From positions 55,127 to 83,984 of the forward strand of contig DCZN01000110.1 of NCBI GenBank assembly GCA_002331625.1: DNA of 28,858 bases, written 5' to 3'. This document shows positions 24,454 through 28,858 of this stretch, piece by piece. How positions within the stretch are numbered: the first letter of the stretch is position 1; each line of letters starts with the position of its first letter. The notes beneath the pieces are model-generated. The model did not search any database. It was not told the DNA's origin and saw nothing but the letters and a program-made list of their open reading frames with translations. The translations under genes were made by a program, and so were the position numbers. The stretch comes from Nitrospira sp. UBA2083. Lineage in GTDB: Bacteria; Nitrospirota; Nitrospiria; Nitrospirales; Nitrospiraceae.

Positions 24454-25371
24454 ATGACGAACATGGACAAGGCCTCAACAACACAGACGAAGACATCTCG
24501 CTTGCGAGAATTGTTAGCCACACGCACCCTCGCCATTCCCGGCGCGTTCAACGCGCTGGTCGCGATGCAGATCGAAAGGGCCGGGTACGAAATCGTGTAT
24601 GTCTCAGGCGCCGCCATCTCCTCTTGCCGCGGAGTCCCGGACATCGGCCATCTGACACTCGGTGATATGGTAGTGGAGGCTGGTAGGATCGCCCGTTCGG
24701 TATCAATTCCGACCATTGTCGATGCCGACACAGGATATGGCGGTCCGTCATCCGTCGCGGAAGCGGTGAAGAAGTTCGAAGAAGCAGGCTTATCCGGAAT
24801 GCAGATCGAGGATCAAGAAACAGCAAAAAAGTGTGGGCATCTTTCCGGGAAACAGCTGGTGTCTGTGGACGAACTGGTGAGGAAAATTGAGGCGGCTGTG
24901 CATACGAAAAGCGATCGTGATTTTATGATCATTGCTCGCACCGACGCCCGCGGCGTAGAGGGGCTGGAGGCTGCCGTTCGACGGGCGGTGACTTATGCGG
25001 AAGCCGGTGCGGACGCACTGTTTCCTGAGGCGTTGGAGTCGGCCGAGGAGTTTCGAATCTTCAACCGCGAGATCCGGCAGAGGGGAATCACCGTTCCGTT
25101 GATCGCCAACATGACGGAGTTCGGGAAAACGCCCCTGCTGAGTGTCGCGGAATTCGAGAGATTGGGGTATCGCGGGGTGCTCTTTCCTGTGACGGGGTTG
25201 CGGACGGCCTTGCAAGCCATCGATCGGTTGCTGGCTGAACTGAAGCTGTTCGGGACTCAGAAGGACTGGCTGCATCACATGATGACGCGACGAGAACTGT
25301 ACAGTCTGCTTCGGTACACGGATTCTTATGAGCACCGGGAAGGGGGAACCAATGAGCGTCGTAATGCATGA
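24454..25371 (+). CDS. prpB: 2-methylisocitrate lyase
   Basis: The 305-residue member of the isocitrate-lyase superfamily cleaves 2-methylisocitrate to succinate and pyruvate. The active-site loop KKCGH at 125-129 corresponds to KRCGH of E. coli PrpB, and D90 and D92 in DADTGYGG bind Mg. The N-terminal LAIPGAFNALVA and VSGAAISSCRGVPD segments are also typical. PEP mutases share the fold but have a different loop. Its 3' end overlaps the prpC start by 20 nt, indicating coupled translation. Confidence 0.94.
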   Translation: MTNMDKASTTQTKTSRLRELLATRTLAIPGAFNALVAMQIERAGYEIVYVSGAAISSCRGVPDIGHLTLGDMVVEAGRIARSVSIPTIVDADTGYGGPSSVAEAVKKFEEAGLSGMQIEDQETAKKCGHLSGKQLVSVDELVRKIEAAVHTKSDRDFMIIARTDARGVEGLEAAVRRAVTYAEAGADALFPEALESAEEFRIFNREIRQRGITVPLIANMTEFGKTPLLSVAEFERLGYRGVLFPVTGLRTALQAIDRLLAELKLFGTQKDWLHHMMTRRELYSLLRYTDSYEHREGGTNERRNA

Positions 25372-26530
25372 GTCTCTCGCGACCGATGTAAAGAACCGTC
25401 CTGCATACAGCCCTGGCCTTGAAGGGGTGATCGCCGGAGAATCGGCTCTCTGCCTGGTCGATGAAGGGGAAGTCGGTCTCCTCTATCGGGGCTATCCAAT
25501 CCGCGATTTGGCGGAGGACGGCACGTTTGAGGAGGTTGCTTATCTCCTGCTGTTTGGTCATCTGCCGAATCAGAAAGAGCTAGAGGACTTCTCTGCACAA
25601 CTAACCGAACACGCTGTCCTTCCTCATCTCCTTGAAGTATTTCTTGGCGCAGTGCCTTCCAGTGCGCACCCGATGGATATCGTCCGAACGGGCGTTTCAC
25701 TGCTGGGCATGGTTGATCCGGATGCAGCCGATCACTCGCGCGCTGCGAACGTCCGGAAATCATTTCGGTTGTTGGCGCAACTTCCAATGCTGATCGCGAC
25801 CTCTTATCGGCTTGTGAATCGCAAGCCTCGGGTTCGACCGCGAGAGGACCTGAGCTTCGCTGAAAATCTACTTTATCTCCTCACCGACCGGAAGGGGGAT
25901 GACCAGGCAAAAGCGATGGCTCGCGTTCTTGATGTGTCCCTCACGCTGTATGCTGAACACGAATTCAATGCGTCCACGTTCGCCGCCCGCGTCACTGCCT
26001 CGACGATGACGGATCTCTATTCGGCCATTACCTCGGCGATCGGGGCGCTCAAGGGACCACTTCATGGCGGGGCCAACGAGGCTGTGGCGGAGATGTTTCT
26101 CGACATCGGCAGCCGTGAACGGGCAGAAACATGGGTACGGGAAGCCCTCGCGAAGAGACGCCGGATCATGGGTTTCGGTCACCGCGTGCTCAAGAAAGGC
26201 GACGCTCGCTCCGCCATCATTCAACGGCACGCTGAATCGTTGAGCGGAATCTGCGGCGACCGCCGATGGTACGAGATTGCGACGGCTGTCGACCATGTCA
26301 TGGAACAGGAAAAGGGTCTCCATCCCAACCTGGATTTCTACACGGCGGTCGCCTATCTCCAGATGGGGATTCCGCGCCCCCTGTATACACCGGTGTTTGT
26401 CTGCTCGCGCATCACCGGATGGTGCGCCCATGTCATTGAACAGCAGGACCACAACAGGCTGATGAGGCCCCGCGCCCTCTACACGGGGCCGTCAAAGAGA
26501 GAATATGTCTCCATTAATAGACGTGCCTGA
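25352..26530 (+). CDS. prpC: 2-methylcitrate synthase / citrate synthase
   Basis: This 392-residue citrate-synthase-family enzyme condenses propionyl-CoA with oxaloacetate. The catalytic trio is visible: His in LHGGANEAV, His in GFGHRVLKKGD and Asp in NLDFYTAVAY. Closing segments SRITGWCAHVIEQ and RALYTGP are typical of short type-II forms. I choose ATG 25352 (GGGGGA just upstream) rather than 25328. The methylcitrate function is inferred from prpD and prpB immediately upstream; the sequence alone could also be a citrate synthase. The 3' end overlaps the next gene by 26 nt. Confidence 0.91.
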   Translation: MSVVMHESLATDVKNRPAYSPGLEGVIAGESALCLVDEGEVGLLYRGYPIRDLAEDGTFEEVAYLLLFGHLPNQKELEDFSAQLTEHAVLPHLLEVFLGAVPSSAHPMDIVRTGVSLLGMVDPDAADHSRAANVRKSFRLLAQLPMLIATSYRLVNRKPRVRPREDLSFAENLLYLLTDRKGDDQAKAMARVLDVSLTLYAEHEFNASTFAARVTASTMTDLYSAITSAIGALKGPLHGGANEAVAEMFLDIGSRERAETWVREALAKRRRIMGFGHRVLKKGDARSAIIQRHAESLSGICGDRRWYEIATAVDHVMEQEKGLHPNLDFYTAVAYLQMGIPRPLYTPVFVCSRITGWCAHVIEQQDHNRLMRPRALYTGPSKREYVSINRRA

Positions 26531-28217
26531 CCATATTACACAAGCTCGGAAAGTCGAAGGGCTCTGCCCGCCACTTCCTTGGATCTCATTCGCGGACTTT
26601 TTCAAGTCTCGCGTCTATGATCGCGCCTTGGTCAACCGAACATTCTTGATTTATTGCGATGACGACCGGGCACTCCGCTACACCTACAGTTATGCGGAAT
26701 TCGGAACGGTGGTCCAATTGGTCGCTACATTCCTCCATGACCAGGTCGGTCTGCGACGAGGGGACCGACTGGCGACGATCCTCTTCAATCACGACGTAAC
26801 CGTGGTGCTGTACTTTGCGGCGTGGGTACTGGGCATTACGATCGTCCCGATCAACGTCGAAGAGCCCACGGAAAAGAAATGCTATATCCTGGAGCATTCC
26901 GAGGCGACCGCCGTTTGTTGCTGGCACAGCCTGCTCGAAGAAGTAAAGGGCCTTCAGCATGAACTTCCGGCCTTGCGCCATGTGATTGTGTTGAATGATG
27001 ACGGCTTTGTGGAAGGGCCGAAGCATAGGGCAGGGCCTAAGGTGGGAGTGTCCTTTTCCCTAGAGACAGCACACCATGCTCCTGGACTCGATGAAGAAGC
27101 ACTCATCGTCTATACATCCGGGACCACTGGTCCGCCCAAGGGTGTGGTCCTTACCATGGAGAATTTGCTCCTCGATGCGGACGCCATCGCCGACTGGCAT
27201 CAGTTTGGAACAGACGACCGCTTGATGTGTGTGCTCCCGATGCATCACGTGAACGGGACGGTCGTCACACTGGTCACACCATTTTACTGCAAAGGCAGCG
27301 TCGTCCTGAATCGCAAATTCAAAAGCGGCACGTTCTGGCGGAAGCTACACGAAGAGCGGGTAACCTGTGTCAGCGTCGTCCCGACGTTGCTGGAATTTCT
27401 CCTCGACACGAATGAAGATTTGAATGCGTACAAGCTCGATCATTTCGGCGGATTCATTTGCGGGGCTGGTCCTTTGCTCAAAGACACCGCGATACGGTTC
27501 GAGGACCGATTCGACTTTCCGATTCGCCACGGCTACGGTTTGTCCGAAACGACCTGTTATTCCTGTTTTCTGCCGAATGACCTGTCGCGCGATGAACATC
27601 GCCACTGGATTGGAGACTACGAATTTCCCTCGATTGGAGTCCCCCTGCGACATAACGAGATGGCAATTCTAGACGGAGATGGGCAACTGTTGCCGGAAAT
27701 GGCGAGAGGAGAAATTTGCATCCGTGGCGGGACCGTGTGTGCCGGCTACTTCAAGCGTGACGATGCCAACGAGACGGCGTTCCAATGGGGCTGGTTCCGT
27801 TCCGGAGACGAAGGATTCTATGTTCGAGATAAGCTGGGACGACCGTTTTTCTTCATTTCAGGTCGTCTCAAGGAATTGATTATTCGAGGTGGCGTCAATA
27901 TTGCTCCGCTGGAAATCGACGAAGTGTTGAGGAGCCATCCTCTCGTCCGATTCGCAATGACTGTTCCGTTCGAGCATCGTTACTACGGAGATGAAATTGC
28001 CGCCTATGTGGTTCCGCGAGAGGGAGTTGCTCCACCCACCGAAGACGAATTACTGGCTCACTGTCGTCGACGACTCCCGTTCTCCAAATGTCCCAAGGTT
28101 ATTCGCTTTGGACAAGAAATCCCCTATACCTCAACGGGCAAACCCAAACGACTGGAATTAAAGACTCGTCTTGCGCCTCTATTGGCAACCTATCGCTATC
28201 ATCAATTCAGGGTATAG
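26505..28217 (+). CDS. AMP-dependent acyl-CoA synthetase, substrate unknown
   Basis: The 570-residue ANL-superfamily ligase has YTSGTTGPPKGVVLT as its nucleotide loop, GYGLSETT as A5, the FISGRLKELIIRGGVNIAP hinge and a C-terminal STGKPKRLELK containing the catalytic lysine. It is shorter than and different from classical PrpE or acetyl-CoA synthetase (about 630-650 residues), so calling it propionyl-CoA synthetase would go beyond the sequence. The start lies 26 nt inside prpC, so it is co-translated with the methylcitrate genes. An acid feeding this pathway (propionate, a branched short-chain acid or acetoacetate) is plausible. It is the last gene of the plus-strand string. Confidence 0.86.
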   Translation: MSPLIDVPDHITQARKVEGLCPPLPWISFADFFKSRVYDRALVNRTFLIYCDDDRALRYTYSYAEFGTVVQLVATFLHDQVGLRRGDRLATILFNHDVTVVLYFAAWVLGITIVPINVEEPTEKKCYILEHSEATAVCCWHSLLEEVKGLQHELPALRHVIVLNDDGFVEGPKHRAGPKVGVSFSLETAHHAPGLDEEALIVYTSGTTGPPKGVVLTMENLLLDADAIADWHQFGTDDRLMCVLPMHHVNGTVVTLVTPFYCKGSVVLNRKFKSGTFWRKLHEERVTCVSVVPTLLEFLLDTNEDLNAYKLDHFGGFICGAGPLLKDTAIRFEDRFDFPIRHGYGLSETTCYSCFLPNDLSRDEHRHWIGDYEFPSIGVPLRHNEMAILDGDGQLLPEMARGEICIRGGTVCAGYFKRDDANETAFQWGWFRSGDEGFYVRDKLGRPFFFISGRLKELIIRGGVNIAPLEIDEVLRSHPLVRFAMTVPFEHRYYGDEIAAYVVPREGVAPPTEDELLAHCRRRLPFSKCPKVIRFGQEIPYTSTGKPKRLELKTRLAPLLATYRYHQFRV

Positions 28218-28858
28218 AGGCTATAGGAAACCAGTAATCTCCCCTTGTAGGAGTCCATCAAAAACCAGGTGGGCTCATCGGTGCAGGGCGAAACCTCGGG
28301 TACCAACCACGAAAGGCTTTCTCCAGATCGTCGTTGAGCACGCGAGTCCGCGTTTGCAGGAGGAGATGCGCCCCTTTGGGTGTCCACCGATGGGATGGGG
28401 TTAATCATGGTGTTTGACGCTGAAAGGAAGGTCATAGGTCGATCGATCTTGAAAATACACACTGGGCCACAACCTTTCAGCCCACTATGAACCGATCTCA
28501 TCAGCTATCATAAAAGAAGCTGTGATGCGATCGATCTGCCTAGGACGGAGAGTCTGGTTGGTCATACGATGGGCTCCACTTGTGGGTTAGATGTCATGCG
28601 GCAAGCACTTTCCCTTGGGTTGTGAAGGTGAGAGAGGGGACAATAGAGGGGCATGAGTGTGCCGGTGTGGCAGAGATCGTTCTCCGCCATCGAACGGTAC
28701 GCTCGCACTTCTTTCTGAGGCTGAACGAGACAGCGGACGGCTGCTGAGCACGGTTCCGCAGACTAGAACCTATCTCAAAATCGATTTTTGAGGAGACTGG
28801 ATCTCATCACGCAGCAAGACGAATCGAGAAGCATCAAATTTGGCCGAAAATGCGAGTG
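28218..28858. other. 640-bp stretch without a supportable gene
   Basis: No open frame here has a convincing start, ribosome binding site and recognisable motif. Near the right edge CTCAAAA (28774-28780) pairs with TTTTGAG (28786-28792) around TCGAT. On the minus strand a frame open from the edge ends at TAG (28770-28772) after 28 codons, while a plus-strand frame is open from about 28789 to the end; either could be the tip of a gene outside the window. The style of sequence (short palindrome, change of texture after a long operon) would fit the end of an insertion sequence, but I cannot show that. No clear rho-independent terminator follows the ligase gene. Confidence 0.4.

Noticed and set aside
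26505..28217. Calling the last ligase PrpE because it follows prpC
   Set aside because: Length and motifs do not fit the Acs/PrpE subgroup; only context supports it.

Overview
The window is a 28.9 kb, gene-dense bacterial segment of moderately high GC. It is almost entirely catabolic: two divergent gene strings that together look like an amino-acid and short-chain acyl-CoA degradation island. No rRNA, tRNA, CRISPR array or intact transposase is visible. The taxon cannot be fixed from this sequence. The gene content and the heptamer-phased intergenic repeats would fit Nitrospirota, but that is a weak guess.

Left arm (1-5670, minus strand, transcribed right to left). In order of transcription: a haem-oxygenase-like diiron protein of the CADD/UndA superfamily, an AMP-forming fatty acyl-CoA ligase, a thiolase, a 3-hydroxyacyl-CoA dehydrogenase with two C-terminal domains, and an enoyl-CoA hydratase cut by the left edge. 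This is a compact beta-oxidation operon with an unexplained oxidase at its head.

Divergent control region (5671-5917). It is AT-rich, with a perfect 8+8 bp palindrome sitting exactly over the -10 and spacer of a good minus-strand sigma70-like promoter, and with an 11-bp-phased direct repeat upstream of the rightward genes.

Right arm (5918-28217, plus strand, 19 genes, many with 4-26 nt overlaps). (a) Homogentisate branch: a compact HPPD-like VOC protein, homogentisate dioxygenase, and a fumarylacetoacetase-family hydrolase. (b) An orphan phosphoribosyltransferase-like gene. (c) Branched-chain 2-oxoacid dehydrogenase E1alpha, E1beta and E2. (d) Thiolase and 3-hydroxybutyryl-CoA dehydrogenase. 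(e) A split B12-dependent acyl-CoA mutase, with an MBL-fold hydrolase between its two subunits. (f) Leucine branch: methylcrotonyl-CoA carboxylase beta subunit, methylglutaconyl-CoA hydratase and HMG-CoA lyase. (g) A MeaB-like G-protein and an enoyl-CoA hydratase. (h) The full methylcitrate set prpD-prpB-prpC. (i) A second acyl-CoA ligase.

The most interesting inference is about the mutase. It would be auto-annotated as methylmalonyl-CoA mutase, but its two substrate-selecting positions are Phe61 and Gln179, the isobutyryl-CoA mutase pair, where methylmalonyl-CoA mutase has Tyr and Arg. With the 2-oxoacid dehydrogenase upstream, two sets of short-chain beta-oxidation genes nearby, and a methylcitrate cycle available for propionyl-CoA, the cluster reads as an unusual valine route: isobutyryl-CoA to butyryl-CoA to acetyl-CoA. 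Leucine would go through HMG-CoA and isoleucine-derived propionyl-CoA through methylcitrate. Several needed parts are not in the window: E3, the MCC biotin-carboxylase subunit, any acyl-CoA dehydrogenase, and maleylacetoacetate isomerase.

Non-coding structure is also notable. There is a 193-bp foldback element between the mutase large subunit and the MBL gene, and a family of 7-nt-periodic, head-to-head repeats in three intergenic gaps. The last 640 bp (28218-28858) hold no gene I can support.
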